A DNA stretch of 64,000 nt, taken from NCBI GenBank assembly GCA_035222895.1, contig JAVYIG010000169.1, positions 682,001 to 746,000 of the forward strand. The letters run 5' to 3'. Source of the stretch: Strongylocentrotus droebachiensis (taxonomy: Eukaryota > Echinodermata > Echinoidea > Camarodonta > Strongylocentrotidae). Of the stretch, positions 1-11,936 are shown one piece after another (position 1 is the stretch's first letter; each line of letters begins with the position of its first letter). The notes below the pieces were generated by a model. It did not search any database. It had not been told where the DNA came from and saw nothing but the letters and a program-made list of their open reading frames with translations. The position numbers were made by a program, and so were the translations under genes.

Positions 1-936
1 AAGTATTTATTGTTTATGGAATTTTCATTATTTCTTCTTTAAACTATACAACATAAACATATTTGGATTGATTGCAGTAAATATCATTGTTATGTATAAT
101 ATATCTTTTTTGCAATTGTTATGTCTGTATGAATAAACGCTGATGAGGTTTTTGCTGCTGTTATTTTGTAAAACATAAACTAGCTAGCATGAAAGTAGAC
201 CGTGAGTAACAACAGTGTTTTTACTCAGCGTCTGTCTTCGTTTCTTCCACGTGATTTCCAGCAAAATGTCCTTTTGATAGTCGTGTTTGAATAGATTCAG
301 CTCAGAAGCCACGAAAATGGTATTTTGTAGATATTATTTAAAGGAAATATGTTCGTGTATTTACAATCACACAATGAACTATATAGGAAAGGGTGTGCGT
401 AATTTTTTTCTTCTTCCAAACGAGTTATGATGCACACTATTTCCCTTTTGAGATAAATTATCAGAAGTACATATACACATGTAGATTGGGAAAAGAGTCA
501 TTTTCCACATTAGTCTGAGATATAATGCAAAGAAGTTCTTAATTTTGAAGAAAAGGATAGATAAATGCAGCATATACATGTATTCAGGGGGGGGGGGGGT
601 AAAGTGTGGAGAAAATCTTGGAGTGAGTCACCAGCTAGGCCTACAGTGCTTGAATATCATAAGTGTTTGCAAGAAATAAAAAGAGAGCATTCTGGATGGG
701 TTTTAGAAGTCCCCCACCCCCAGTCCTTCACCATCCCAAATTGAAAGAAAAATTGAGATTAAAAACTCCCAATATGTGTTAAGAATGCACACTTTTTCTG
801 AATTTTGAAAGAAATTAAAACAATTAGGCATAAGACATAAAGACTCTGCAAATAAGTGGAGATGGGTGTGGAATGAATGTTTGAGATTTGAATCAACAGG
901 GGCGTGGTATGATGGTATGGTGCACAAATTGTTTTG

Positions 937-1100
937 TTAATAATAATAATAATATCGGTATAAGTTCTGTCAGACTTGACACTCCTCATGTGCTCCCGAA
1001 TTTTACCCTGGCTTTAGCATGGCTGCAATTACGGCACTCTGGCATTTCAAGTAATTAATTCCTGCCCAGTACCCATTTACATCACCTGGGTTGTTGTTTT
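937..1100. repeat. Fragment of a dispersed SINE-like repeat
   Basis: A (TAA)n tract at about 937-953 is followed by moderately GC-rich sequence containing ACCCTGGCTTTAGCATGG, GCACTCTGGCATTTCAAG and CCATTTACATCACCTGGGT. I recall these phrases as part of a repeat found in many marine invertebrate genomes, where they are often followed by a tRNA-like segment. Here the similarity stops near 1,095 and no tRNA-like part follows, so this copy is truncated. Identification rests on memory of the family, not on a second copy in this window. Confidence 0.35.
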
Positions 1101-2756
1101 AAATAAAAGATAAATGCTGCATTTATGTATATGAGAAATTTGCATAATTATTCATACAAGAAAATCACTGTAGAAGTCGAAATTCCCGACCAGATTAAAA
1201 CATATTCAGTTAGAGGAAAGGGACAAAATCGCTCACTTGATTTTTGAAGATTTTTCGTCAAACGCTAGGATAAAATGTTTATCAAACGTTCGAGTTGACG
1301 TGGTGTCACCCCCTTACCACCCATCCCCCCTCTCCCTCTCTTTTAATAAGGGGCTTCCACTGACAACACCTGCCAAAGTGTGGTAGGAAAAAAAGACACA
1401 CGTATCATAATTATAAGGACATTTTCCAGGGGCATTGTGTGGCCGTCGCGTGGGCCTTTAGGGGAATTTTCCCCACGAGCCCCCCTTTATTTTTGTCAGG
1501 ATCAAGGCCCAGTCGATTTGTGGTCTGAAGGGCACGTGATATATGCAACTTATATATTGAGCGGGCAGGTCGCATCAAACTTTCAAAACCAATTTTTAAG
1601 TCCCAGTCTGCCCCTAGAAACATCAAATGAGTTTCTGTCAAGGACATGATGTAGACAAATATAGAGGTCTAATGACATAATCCTGTTGTTGTCTGATTAA
1701 TTGATCTTTTGACCGAGCCAGACAGGACCGAGCTGTAATGGTTTTAGTTGCCTTAGAACCTAGCGGCCGGTAGGCCTATTAAGACATTTTTTGTTTAAAT
1801 TCCATTTTACCTCATTAAAGTAGCATCCAAAGACATACTATATTAATTTTGATAGTCAACTTGTGCTATATGTGATCGGAAGTCGTCCACATTTAGAAAG
1901 AAAGGCGAGTTACGGCATTTTCATGATGTCAAAGGGGGCCAATGTCGGATTCCCGTGCCGGAAAAAAATAGAAATGAAAATGGAAAATTCATTCCCAAGA
2001 CTTTTCGGAGTTATGAAAGTTCTTTCATTTAAAGAGTAATGAATTAATGCAATGATGTAAGAAGTTTGAATGTTCATACTTATTGTCCCTCGGCGGAAAA
2101 TGAATCTTTTTAAATACAAGTGCCACAGACTACACCCCAACTGGGTTGACACATAACCAGTATGACATTTGTTGTCTTTGAGATGACATGCTGAGTTTGC
2201 AAGACAAAATGCAAATCCAACGTTTGTGGGAGTAAAAAAAATGTTATTTTAACTCTATACACGGGCAATAGAAGTACGGGGATTAGGATTGGAACATTAA
2301 TCTTGGCGATATTAATTCGCACCCCTGTTTTTATGGGTTTTATTACGTAAAAGTGCTAATTTGTTTTCTCATTTCTAATTTATCTTGTTAAATCTGGTTT
2401 ATCAAATCATATTAGGTTGGCGGTAAATTCCTTTTCCTTTTCATAAACAGGAAATATTTTAATATTGAATACATGATTCACTATTTGTCCTTTTCCTCTA
2501 TATCGGGTAAATCTATTCTGAATTGTAATTTTTCCCAGTTTAATTTAAATTAACAAATACAAAGAAAGTACTGCACATTCCCATACCTTCCGAGTAAATT
2601 CACACGTATAAAATATATGGTTTAAATTTCATCTTCATTTTTTACGGAATGGAAATATATATATATTAGTATCAATAAACTTATGTGAGAATTTGTATAC
2701 TAAAGTACTCAATTCCGTGCAATGATTTAATTGAAATTCCCTCAAAGTGTGATAGT

Positions 2757-2797
2757 GTGGGTGTGTGTGTGTGTGTGTGTGTTGGGGGGGGGGGGGG
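2757..2797. repeat. (GT)n microsatellite followed by a 14-base G run
   Basis: Directly visible simple repeat. The adjoining G run pairs with long C runs elsewhere in the window, for example 4,266-4,294 and 58,587-58,612, but no relation between them is implied. Confidence 0.95.
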
Positions 2798-3673
2798 CTG
2801 CCCATGCCCCCATTTCCCGAAACATCCCATTTGTTTTGTATATATGGCCGGGTAGGCTATATACAGTATATAATATCGTTTTTGGATAGAATGCAATTTG
2901 GGGAAAAATCACCCCAAAATCATGTTCTTTCACTTAAAATTGCGCTGTCAATTAATCTCAATTCCGTTGAGATTGGTATCAAAATGTAGATAATTTGATT
3001 TTCTTTCATATGACACGAAACTCATGGTGGTTCAAGGTTCCCTCAAAATATTATTAACAAAATACGATTTGGCCAATGGCCAAATAAAAGAATTAGCAGT
3101 TCTGAAATAATAATTGTGTGATATGATCAAATCTTTATAATAAATAAGTTGTGCTTAGTTTGATAGTGACAGGCAACTCAACAACTAAGCATGGACCTAT
3201 ATCAGCATCATATTTTATTTGTTTAGGTTCAAACATTATATCAGCGTGTTGAAGGCCTAGTCTATCGTCACAAACGCATGCTTATAATTTCACCAAAAAA
3301 GTGGTAATATGGATTTGAAATCTAAACAAAATATATTTAAAATGACACCAATAATGCACAATTATAATTTAAATTTATATATTTTTCAATATTTATCAAT
3401 TTCCAGTGCACATCTTTAGAAATGACGGTTATAACTTTGTGTTAGGGTCCTGCAAATAGACAACGTTGAATCCTGACGAACACTAAATGAAAGCGTTTCG
3501 TGCAGCGAACTAGGAATCTGCGCATAAGGCAAGGGGAGTTCGAAATGTCACACAGTACACAGCGGTACGTGTATGAATATGCATGATTGGGCCTTACCAA
3601 AATTACGTAATATAAGGCTTGATCTTTTGACCCTGTCACAAGGTCGCTAGGTTTTTGTCTGGACTATTTTTTT

Positions 3674-4112
3674 CGCCGGGCGTCTTAATTTAATGATCAC
3701 GCCATCATCGGCTGGTAGCAAGTAAGTAGGGAGAGGTAGCGTTGGCGTGGTGGAGACCAAAATTAAATAGGCCAGATTATTTTTTTCGCCGGGCGTCTTA
3801 ATTTAATGATCACGCCACCATCGGCTGGTAGCAAGTAAGTATAGGGAGAGGTAGCGTTGGCGTGGTGGAGACCAAAATTAAATAGGCCAGATTCTTTTTC
3901 GCCGGGCGTCTTAATTTAATGATCACGCCATCATCGGCTGGTAGCAAGTAAGTAGGGAGAGGTAGCGTTGGCGTGGTGGAGACCAAAATTAAATAGGCCA
4001 GATTATTTTTTTCGCCGGGCGTCTTAATTTAATGATCACGCCACCATCGGCTGGTAGCAAGTAAGTAGGGAGAGGTAGCGTTGGCGTGGTGGAGACCAAA
4101 ATTAAATAGGCC
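3674..4112. repeat. Four tandem copies of a 113-bp unit
   Basis: Units begin with CGCCGGGCGTCTTAATTTAA at 3,674, 3,787, 3,900 and 4,013, so the period is 113 bp. Copies are nearly identical, differing by a few substitutions (CCATCATC against CCACCATC) and small length changes in the T run at the unit start. Within a unit, TTTAATGATCACGCCA near the start and TTGGCGTGGT with AAATTAAATA near the end can pair imperfectly, so each unit could fold into a long hairpin. Units 1 and 3 share one variant and 2 and 4 the other, which suggests growth by doubling of a two-unit block. No coding capacity. Confidence 0.95.
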
Positions 4113-5573
4113 ATGCAGATTCTGGACTAGAATGATGCCGGCATACAAGCAAATGGCGGAACAACATTGGCAGATAGAGAGAGATCGAGAGAGAGGGGGG
4201 GGGGGGGGGAGATATAAAGTTGGACGTAGTCTGTACTGTATTTATTATTATGCTCGTTGTCTCTCCGATCAACCCCCCCCCCCCCCCCCCCCCCGCTTCG
4301 AATGTTTCTTTAGTCCTTTTTTGTTTAAATATCTTTTCGCTAAAGTATAATGTCCGACCAAGGAGTTATTTTCTTCGTCCATCGTATATTAATACTGTCA
4401 ATAAAGATTATTTCATATTAATTGTATGCAAAAGAGATGTTTTTATATCCAAAATTTTACTTTTTTCATTATTGTACAGTAATATTCATTTTATTTCGAT
4501 ATTAGCCGTTAGTTCGGGTTTTTTTTCTCTTCTTCATTTTAAAAATATTGTATTATATTTTTTTCTCAAAATCGGAAGGAACAATTTCGGTATAAAAAGA
4601 AATAGCGGAACAGAAAGCAGAACGAGAGATAAACACGGAAAATGGCGTTAAGAGAGCGAGCGACCAAGAGAGAGAGAAGCAAACATTTCCCCTATCATCT
4701 TTTTTGTCTGTGACATATTATTTGATCACATCCTCTTGTTTATTCCTTTATTTTTCCTTGATTGTAATATCTTTGCATCAATATTTTAGATAGGGTAAAA
4801 TATGGCAATGCGTTATATGATTAACAATTCTTTTTTATGAGTATGTCGAAACGTGCTTTCGAATATCGCGGAACAGAAAACAATATGAGAGAGATGAAGT
4901 ATAATGAACGGTTTTTAGACAGCGAGAGAGACATACAGACAGACAAGACAGAGAGAAAGAGAGAAAGAGAGAGAAAGTTGAGCGCATCGTTATATAGTCT
5001 GTACTGTATTTATTAATATGCTTTTTCGGCTCTCATTTAAACCCCCCCCCCCCTCCCCCCGTTTTTTATTCTTCTTTAGTTTCATTTTATCATGTGTATA
5101 TCTTTTCGCTACAGTATAATGTCCGACGTATATTACTACCGTCAATTTAGGCTGATACACTATTTCATATCAAATTGGTGCAAAAGGGATTTACATTCAA
5201 ATTTTTTACTTTCTATAAATCGTGTATTTTGTTCATAAAATCAAGTATCAAAATACAAAGAGATAAAGAAGAAGAAGAGCGAAAAGAAGAAAAAGAAGAA
5301 GAAGAAGGAGGATTAAGAGTGAGAAGGGGAAAAAAAGAAAAGATGCGGAGGAGAAAGAAAAAGAACAAAATAAGAAGAAGGTAGAAGAGAAAGAAAAGAT
5401 AACGAAGAATAAAACCCTACGGAAGAGCTAAATGAACTAGAGGCTTGGGGCACGACAGATTGCCAAATGATCTGCGCATGCGCTAGGTTCCCGCTCGTCG
5501 GAGCCAAGTTGGCCAGGCTTTAGCTCGCTTCAACGCAAACGCATTGTGCCGCCCGATGAACGGTCGCGCAACA
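4113..5573 (+). mobile_element. Right-half fragment of the piggyBac-like element (both ends missing)
   Basis: This segment matches the internal modules and right portion of the element at 8,484-12,111: GATGCCGGCATACAAGCAAA, the GA/G tract, GTAGTCTGTACTGTATTTAT, the C tract, TATAATGTCCGAC, the purine-rich GAAGAAGAAG tract and the GC-rich block with TGCGCATGCGC at 5,473-5,483. It stops at GAACGGTCGC near 5,573 and runs straight into array monomer sequence (GCAACATTAGAGCAT), so the last about 100 bp of the element and its right terminus are missing. The left terminus is missing too. It marks the left edge of the array and probably arose by deletion or rearrangement of a once complete copy. Confidence 0.75.
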
Positions 5574-6245
5574 TTAGAGCATCCTATCATGGTTAGCTAT
5601 TAAAGCCAAATGAGTGAATACATGTTCATCGAAAATGTTTAGAAAGAATACCAGAATACATGAAAACAATTAAATTAAATTTAAATTGATACTCGCAATG
5701 AATGAAGCCCAAGGGTTGAGGAGAGAAGACGCAAAATAAATAATATAATACAATTTGAAATAAAATGATACCCATTTCCTTGTTTTCGTTTTGTTCAAGG
5801 TGATGCAGGAGATCATCAGATGGAAGCATTCAAAACAATTGTTATGCTTTTTATTTTTATCTGATATTTTTTGTTACAATTGTTAAGGACACATATCTTT
5901 ACTACTGGGCACAAATATCACTGTCAAATGAAGAATTACAACACCAGTTCAGTCAAGAAAAGCAAACAATTAAAATATACATACATCCATGACTTCGTAA
6001 AAGATGGAAGAATATCATTTCGAAACGTATGGTCTTAAATTGTCATGAATTGGTGGTAGAAAGTGTACAACACCCTATAATTATATCGTAATAAGATTTG
6101 AAATAAATTAAAGTAAATACAATGAAAACGATTCAGAAAGATGAAAATAATCTATTCAGGGGCTATAATTGAATTTAGATAATAGATGATGATATTAGAA
6201 TACACTACATATACAAAAGATGCTAATCCTTTTTATTTCTTTTTA
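5574..6245. repeat. Array block, first monomers
   Basis: Monomers here match those at about 12,330, 14,215, 16,120 and 20,310 (ATACCAGAATACATGAAAAC, GAATGAAGCCCAAGGGTTGAGG). The donor-like motif of the first monomer, near 5,690, is degraded: the paralogs read ACTCGC where other monomers have ACTTAC plus three bases. Confidence 0.85.
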
Positions 6246-6249
6246 TTAA

Positions 6250-6454
6250 CTCCTATCGTGCCACTGGGCTAATCCCCCTTGTGTCAGGTTGTTTTGGAGA
6301 TAATCTGATTAACGCGATGGTTCTATGAATGGCGAGTGCAAAACACACAGCACAGCCCAATGAGCATGAACAATAACTGCTACTACGAAAGTGTGCACGC
6401 ACGCTCATGGCACTCAATAGGTAGCGTGCATGCAGCCTCATGGCAGGCTATGAG
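6250..6454. mobile_element. Small TTAA-flanked MITE, copy 1
   Basis: The element lies between TTAA at 6,246-6,249 and TTAA at 6,455-6,458. Its ends form an imperfect inverted repeat: CTCCTATCGTGCCA on the left against CTCATAGCCTGCCA, the reverse complement of the right end. It is more GC-rich than the array. A second copy lies at 24,801-25,060, sharing GGTTCTATGAAT, CCAATGAGCAT, AACAATAACTGCTA and GTGCATGCAGCCTCATGGCA. The unoccupied monomer, for example near 12,980, reads TTTTTATTGAGGGGAAG. No coding capacity. TTAA target duplication is typical of piggyBac and Kolobok families; I cannot choose between them. Confidence 0.75.
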
Positions 6455-6458
6455 TTAA

Positions 6459-8483
6459 GGGGAAGTGTGAGATCATCAGTTGGAAGCCTTCATGATTATT
6501 TTCAAGCCTTTGTATTTAAGTGACATTGATGGTTACAATGGTTGAAGAAACATAACTTTGCCATTCTGCACGAATATCCCTTCTAACCGAAATAATATCA
6601 AAAAAGATATTCATTACAATAAGTTCAAATTGTAATGATACTCATTTTGTTCTCGTTTTGTTCGTAGGAAAGAAGGAAATGATCAGTTGGAAGCATTAGA
6701 GACAATTGTTATGCCAATATATTTACGTGACAATTACGGTTCAGTTTGTACAACAAATGTTTACCATTGTGTACAGATATCCATGCTAAATGAAAAATAC
6801 CAACACGATATTCATTAAAGAAATTTAAGAAAACCCAGGCATTATATCGTGGTGATCTAAACAAAAAAAGTTAATAAAAAGAAAAAGATTCAAAGGCATC
6901 ACCAAATATATTCCTAGGTTATAATTTATTTTTTTGAATACTTACCCACTACGAACAAAACTAACAAGTGAAGGGGGTAAACAAAACATATATCAGAATA
7001 CACTACATATACAAATGATGTTAATCCTTTCCATTTCTTTTCTTTGAGGGAGAGTGTGAGATTTTATCAGTTGAAAGCCTTCATGATTATTGCCATGCCT
7101 TTGTTTTTAAGTGACATTGATATTTACAATGGTTGAAGAAACATAACTTTACCATTCTGCACAAATATCCCTTCTAACCGACAAATTCAAAACCAGTTTA
7201 AACAAAACAAACAAATACAATTTTCATACAATCCGTGATTTTGAAAGAGATGAGAAATTTATATTTCGAAACTTATGGTTATAAGTTATCATGAATAGGT
7301 GGTAGTAATTCTACAACACATAAGCATTATATGCCATAGTGACCTAGAACAGAAAGCCTATGAAGTAAACACATGGACAAATATTCAAAATAAGGACCGA
7401 GAATTTTGGAAGATGTTGTTAATGAATTAAGATAGATACTTACGCGCTATGAACGAGCACAAGGGTAAAGGAAAATAAATGAACAACAACAGAAAATTAC
7501 ACTTCATTTAAAAATGATACTCAAGATTAATTTCTCTTTCTCCATAGAGAAAAGAGAGGTCATTAGTCGGAAGCCTTACAGACAATAAATTCCCTGCTAA
7601 ACAAACCATACAACACCAGGTTTGGTTTAGGTGAAACAAACACATTTGTATACAATCGTTGAACGTAAAAGATGACAAATAAAAGGGGTCAAAACCGATA
7701 GTTGAAATTCGGCATGAATAAGTTAACGTATTTTTACAACTCCTAGGCATTATGTCGTAATGAGCTAAAACAAAAAGGCTTTAAAGGTGAACACAATGAC
7801 AAATTTGTAGAAAGAAAATCAAAATGAGTTTTTATTAAATTTCGATGAAAACTAATCCACTATGAAAGAAGCCAAAAGGTTTTAGAAAACTTTATATAGA
7901 GTTATACTCATCTCTTTAATTCATCTTTCTTAGTGGGGAAGAAGGATATCAGTTTAAAAACAATATCTATGCGTACATTTTATCTCGATTGTTTCTTCAC
8001 AATTGTTTATCGAACATATTTTTACCATTGTGAATTAAAGGACCCCAAAACCAGTTTAGTATATAAAAATGAAACACGTCAGATAAACATGCAATGCGTG
8101 ACTTGAGAAAAAAATGTAATTGTAAATTTATAACCGATGGTTGGAAGTTATCGTAGATAGGTGGTAGTATTTCTACAACACCCAATCATTCTTTCTTGGT
8201 GAGCTAAAACAAAATGGCCTTAAAGTTGATGCAATGAACAAATATTCAAAATGATGAACATAATATATTCAGGGGTTATAATTGAATTTAGATAAAAACT
8301 TAAAGACTATGAACAAAGACCAAGAGTAGTGGGTAAAAAATTAAAATGATATTAGAATACACCTCTTTTTCAAATGATGCTAATAACATGCAATTTTTCT
8401 TTTTGTGGGGAAGTAGGAGATATTCAGTTGGAAAATGTAATTACATTCTTCATTTGTTCATATTTAAGTTCAATTTATGTTAA
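6459..8483. repeat. Array block between MITE copy 1 and the piggyBac-like element
   Basis: Monomer series that is matched in the same order by 17,580-20,093, which shows a higher-order repeat of about six monomers. Examples are GATCTAAACAAAAAAAGTTA at 6,855 and at 17,990, and GATTTTGAAAGAGATGA near 7,235 and 18,370. The last monomer is cut at TTAA 8,480-8,483 by the piggyBac-like insertion. Confidence 0.88.
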
Positions 8484-8530
8484 CCCGTTCATTCCGGGAA
8501 CCTAGTATACCAGGTTTCCATAATAGGCAG
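8484..8530. repeat. Left terminus of the piggyBac-like element with internal palindrome
   Basis: Directly after CCCGTTCATTCC, positions 8,497-8,520 form a near-perfect palindrome centred on GTATAC (arms GGGAACCTA and CAGGTTTCC). Subterminal palindromes can serve as transposase contact sites; here that is inference only. Confidence 0.6.
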
Positions 8531-8908
8531 GTAAATGACGTCTTTACAAGCCTAAAATTGCCTTTTCCTGCCATTAATTCATTAAACTAGTGGATTTGAG
8601 GGTTTACCAAAAGTTTATGTATCATTATCCATTGCTCCTTTTTTGTTTACATTCATATTATTCATTATAATTGTACTTTTTCATTAGCATGTCAAGTTTT
8701 CTCTCGCATGAAATTCGTACAGCAGCGTATTGCAGGTCCGCGATGTCTGTCCCAGAGATATTGACTTTCGCTGAGACCTTCCATGCACAGAATACCAATA
8801 CTGCTGGTATTTCATTTGGAGCAGCGCAAAGCTTATAACGGAACGCGGCACACGTGGAACAATGCACGTCACTGCACTTGAAAGGAAAAGCCAAAGCTCA
8901 ACTCTCTA

Positions 8909-9043
8909 TTGTCAAGAACTACAAGCAGTATTATAAGTTTAAAGCAAGATGGCGCGACCGCGAAAAAAAAAGTTCTGTTCAACTTTGACAAGGCTCGCGA
9001 GGCTGTACTTGATTTAGACTCCGAAAACGAGATTTTATCAGGT
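8909..9043 (+). pseudogene. Remnant N-terminal exon of a piggyBac-like transposase
   Basis: The reading frame contains KKKVLFNFDKAREAVLDLDS followed by ENEILSG, ending near 9,041 at a possible donor, CAG-GTGTAT. An acidic Leu/Asp/Ser-rich stretch (AVLDLDSENE) right after a short basic start is typical of the N-terminus of piggyBac-type transposases; the match is by motif style and is weak alone. An ATG at 8,949 in AAGATGGCGCG would be a natural start (MARPRKKK), but it is one base out of frame with the acidic stretch across a run of nine A, so the exon is probably frameshifted there. GC content is higher than in the surrounding array. Downstream the expected DDD catalytic core is absent; GA-tract modules take its place. 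Confidence 0.45.
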
Positions 9044-11510
9044 GTATTTTGTATTTATTGTTATGATATTTTTATCACCGACCCCCTCCCACTCCAAGTT
9101 CAGATTTATTCTTTAGTTTGTCTCTTTTTTGTTTGTTTATATTTGTTGGATAAAGTATGATGTCCGACGTATAATAGTACTGTCAATTAGCATAATAAAC
9201 ATTTTTGTATAGCAGTTTGATGCAACAGAGATTTACATTCAAAAGTTTTATTTTGTATAAATATTGTACAGTAATTTTATTCCAGCCGCTCCTTTTCTGT
9301 TTTGCTCCCTATAATAAATATAAGGTATAATGTGTACATCATCAGAGATATGTTATAATAATTAATCTCAAGGAAATGGAGGAATAGATAACATTATGAA
9401 AAATGAAGATCGAAAACAACATTGGCAGATAGACAGAGAGACAGGCATAGAGAGATAGAGAGGGGGGAGAGGGAGAAAAATAGAGATAGAGGGGGGGGGG
9501 TAGAAAGTCGGATGAAGTCTGTGCTGTATTTATTATGGATCAGATAAATTATATTCTTTAGTTTGTTTACTTTTTAATTGTTTATATCTTTTGGCTAAAG
9601 TATAATGTCCGACGTAAAATAGTATCGTCAATATAGCATACTAAACATTTGTTTTATATCAGTTTGATGCGACAGAGATTTACATTCAAACGTTTTACTT
9701 TGTATAATTATTATTCCGCAATGTTGTTCTCATTTCGACATTATCAGCCACTCGGTTTCTGTTTCGTTTCCCATAATAAATATAAGGTATAATGAGTACA
9801 TCATCAGGGATATGATACAATAATCTATCTCAGGTATAATGCTGCCGGCCTACAAGCAAATAGAGGAATAGAAAACAATATGAAAGATGAAGATGAAAAA
9901 CGACATTGACAAAAAGACAGAGAGACCGATATACAGAGAGACCGATATACAGAGAGAGGGAGAGAGAGAGAGAGAGTTGGACGTAGTCTGTACTGTTGTC
10001 ATTTGTATGATATTTGTATCTCCGATCACCCCTCCCCCCCACCCTCCAGCTCTGATTTGTTTTCCCTTATTTTTTAATTTAAATAAATATCTTTTCACTG
10101 AAGTACAATGTCCGACGTATAATAGAACCGTCAATATAGAATAATAAACATTTTTTTAAATATCAATTTCATGCAACAGATATTTACATTCAAAAAGGTT
10201 ACGTTGTATGATTATTGTACAATAATATTCTTCTCATTTCGACATTACCAGCCGCTCCTTTTCTATTTCGTTCCCTCTAATAAATATAAGGTATATGTGT
10301 ACATCATCAGGATTATGTTATAATATTTATCTCAAAGAAGCAATGGTGCCGGTATACAGGCAAATGGCGGAACAACATATTGGCAGATAGACAGAGAGAC
10401 AGACAGAGAGAGAGGGAGAGAGGGGGAAACAGAGAGAGAGAGAGAGAAAAAAAAATCATAATCATCTTTTTGGCTGACATTTTAGCTTTTCACATATTCT
10501 TGTTCATTCATATGATCTTGTATGATTGTTATATCTTTGAATGATTATTCAAAGATAGGGTAAAATCTGGTTTTACGTTATATGCTTAAAAAACAGCAAC
10601 GACAACTGCAAAAACAACAACACCCCATTCCCCCCAAAAACACAAACAAAGAAAACGCAGGGTTTATATGTAGGATCATCAGTGCTGTAAGTCAGTTCAT
10701 TGTCATTAAATTATACCCTTACCTTACCTTCGCTCTTCCATTGTTGGAGTTTATAACCATGACAACAACCTTTTCATTCGGCAACGTTCTTTGTTCCTCT
10801 TACGTAACTTAGCTGTGGGATCATGGGCCAAAGACAAAGACATAGCTCTTTTCACATATTCTATATAGGTCCCAAATACTTGCAGACATTTCTGTGTCAT
10901 TTTTATTTGTATGTACTTTGTCAATACATACTTACAAACTATAATTGTCAAAATTTGCCAATATATTAATACAAATTGAGTATAGCGCCTTTACATAAAA
11001 CATGATCAAAGCGCTTTACATTAGTAAATAATTATTTTGCTCTCCAAGCTATACTTACAAACTATTTCGTTTCCCCTATATCATCTTCCGCTCCAGAATC
11101 CTATCTTGTTTAAATATATTTGTTGTGTACTTGTACTTGTCTCCCTCTCCATTATTCTTCTATTTTTGAAAGAGAAAGTTTCATTCTAATGTTATCCACC
11201 TACTTCTAGATGACTCCTTTGTGCTAAAGTATAATGTCCGATGTATATTATTTCCGTTGATATAATGAACGTTTCGTTTTATTTTGATGCAACAGAGGAT
11301 TACATTCAAAATCAGAACTTTTACTTTCTATAATTTGTGTACTGAGCAGTAATATTCTTCTCATTTTTACATTATCAGCCGCTCGTTCTATATTTTGTTT
11401 CCTAGTATTTAAAATATGTGTTCATCATGAGGGATATGTTATCATAATGTATCTCAAAGAAGGAATGATGCCGGCATACAAGCAAATGGCGGAACAACAT
11501 TGGCAGATAG
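9000..11510 (+). repeat. Tandem GA/G-tract and C-tract modules inside the piggyBac-like element
   Basis: A module recurs with TAAAGTATAATGTCCGACGT at about 9,150, 9,596, 10,098 and 11,226. Each full module holds: CATACAAGCAAATGGCGGAA, a GA-rich tract ending in a G run, GTAGTCTGTACTGTATTTAT, a C run, the TAATGTCCGACG core, TTTGATGCAACAGAG, CATTATCAGCCGCTC and GTACATCATCAGGGATATG. Spacing of the first cores is 446 and 502 bp. The G run and C run, about 80-100 bases apart on one strand, are complementary. The same module is present at 4,140-5,200 and, partly, at 13,400 and 15,320. 10,455-11,150 holds another internal segment, also present in part at 4,690-4,850. Confidence 0.85.
10965..11030. 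repeat. Short fragment of a dispersed repeat (AGCGCCTTTACA / AAAGCGCTTTACA)
   Basis: GAGTATAGCGCCTTTACAT and ATCAAAGCGCTTTACATTA are spaced about 15 bp apart. I recall this pair as the edge of a widespread repeat in marine invertebrates. It is nested inside the piggyBac-like element. Confidence 0.3.
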
Positions 11511-11925
11511 AGAGAGAGAGAGAGAGAGGGGGGGGGGGGGAGATAGAAAGTTGGACGTAGTCTGTACTGTATTTATTATTATGTTAGTTGTCTCTCCGAT
11601 CAACCCCCTCCCCCCCCCCCCCCCCGCTTCGAATGTTCCTTTAGTTACATTTAAACTTTTACTTTCTATAAATCGTGTATTTTGTTCATAAAATCGATTA
11701 TCAAAATAAAAAGAGATAAGGAAGAAGAAGAAGAGGGAGAAGAAGAACAAAAAGAAGAAGAAGGAGGAATAAGAGTGAGAAGGGAAAAAAAAAAGATGCG
11801 GAGAAGAAAGAAGAAGAACAACATGAGAAGCAGGTAGAAGAGGAAGAAAAGAAAACGAAGAATAAAACCCTACGAAAGAGCTAAATGAACTAGAGGCTTG
11901 GAGCACGACAGATTGCCAAATGATC

Positions 11926-11936
11926 TGCGCATGCGC
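11926..11936. promoter_or_regulatory. NRF1-type palindromic site, present in four paralogous blocks
   Basis: TGCGCATGCGC matches the core of the NRF1 (alpha-Pal) binding site. Identical copies are at 5,473-5,483, 13,811-13,821 and 15,723-15,733, all in the GC-rich right block of the piggyBac-like element. NRF1 sites are common in TATA-less promoters of animals. Whether these act as promoters is not shown. Confidence 0.4.

Larger units (their letters stand above)
1..3660. other. Non-genic left flank, no recognised gene
   Basis: This stretch is AT-rich and appears unique within the window. The open frames in it are short, overlap on both strands and show no domain or compositional sign of coding. 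Low-complexity tracts are a 13-base G run at 587-599, a C/T-rich patch near 1,308-1,342, and a GT microsatellite followed by 14 G at 2,757-2,797. A fragment of a dispersed repeat lies near 937-1,100 and is listed separately. The part from 3,420 to 3,660 is somewhat richer in GC but I recognise nothing in it. Confidence 0.6.

Noticed and set aside
4220-4651. 143-codon plus-strand frame
   Set aside because: Runs through C and T homopolymers of the GA/C-tract module; no domain and no counterpart frame in the other modules.
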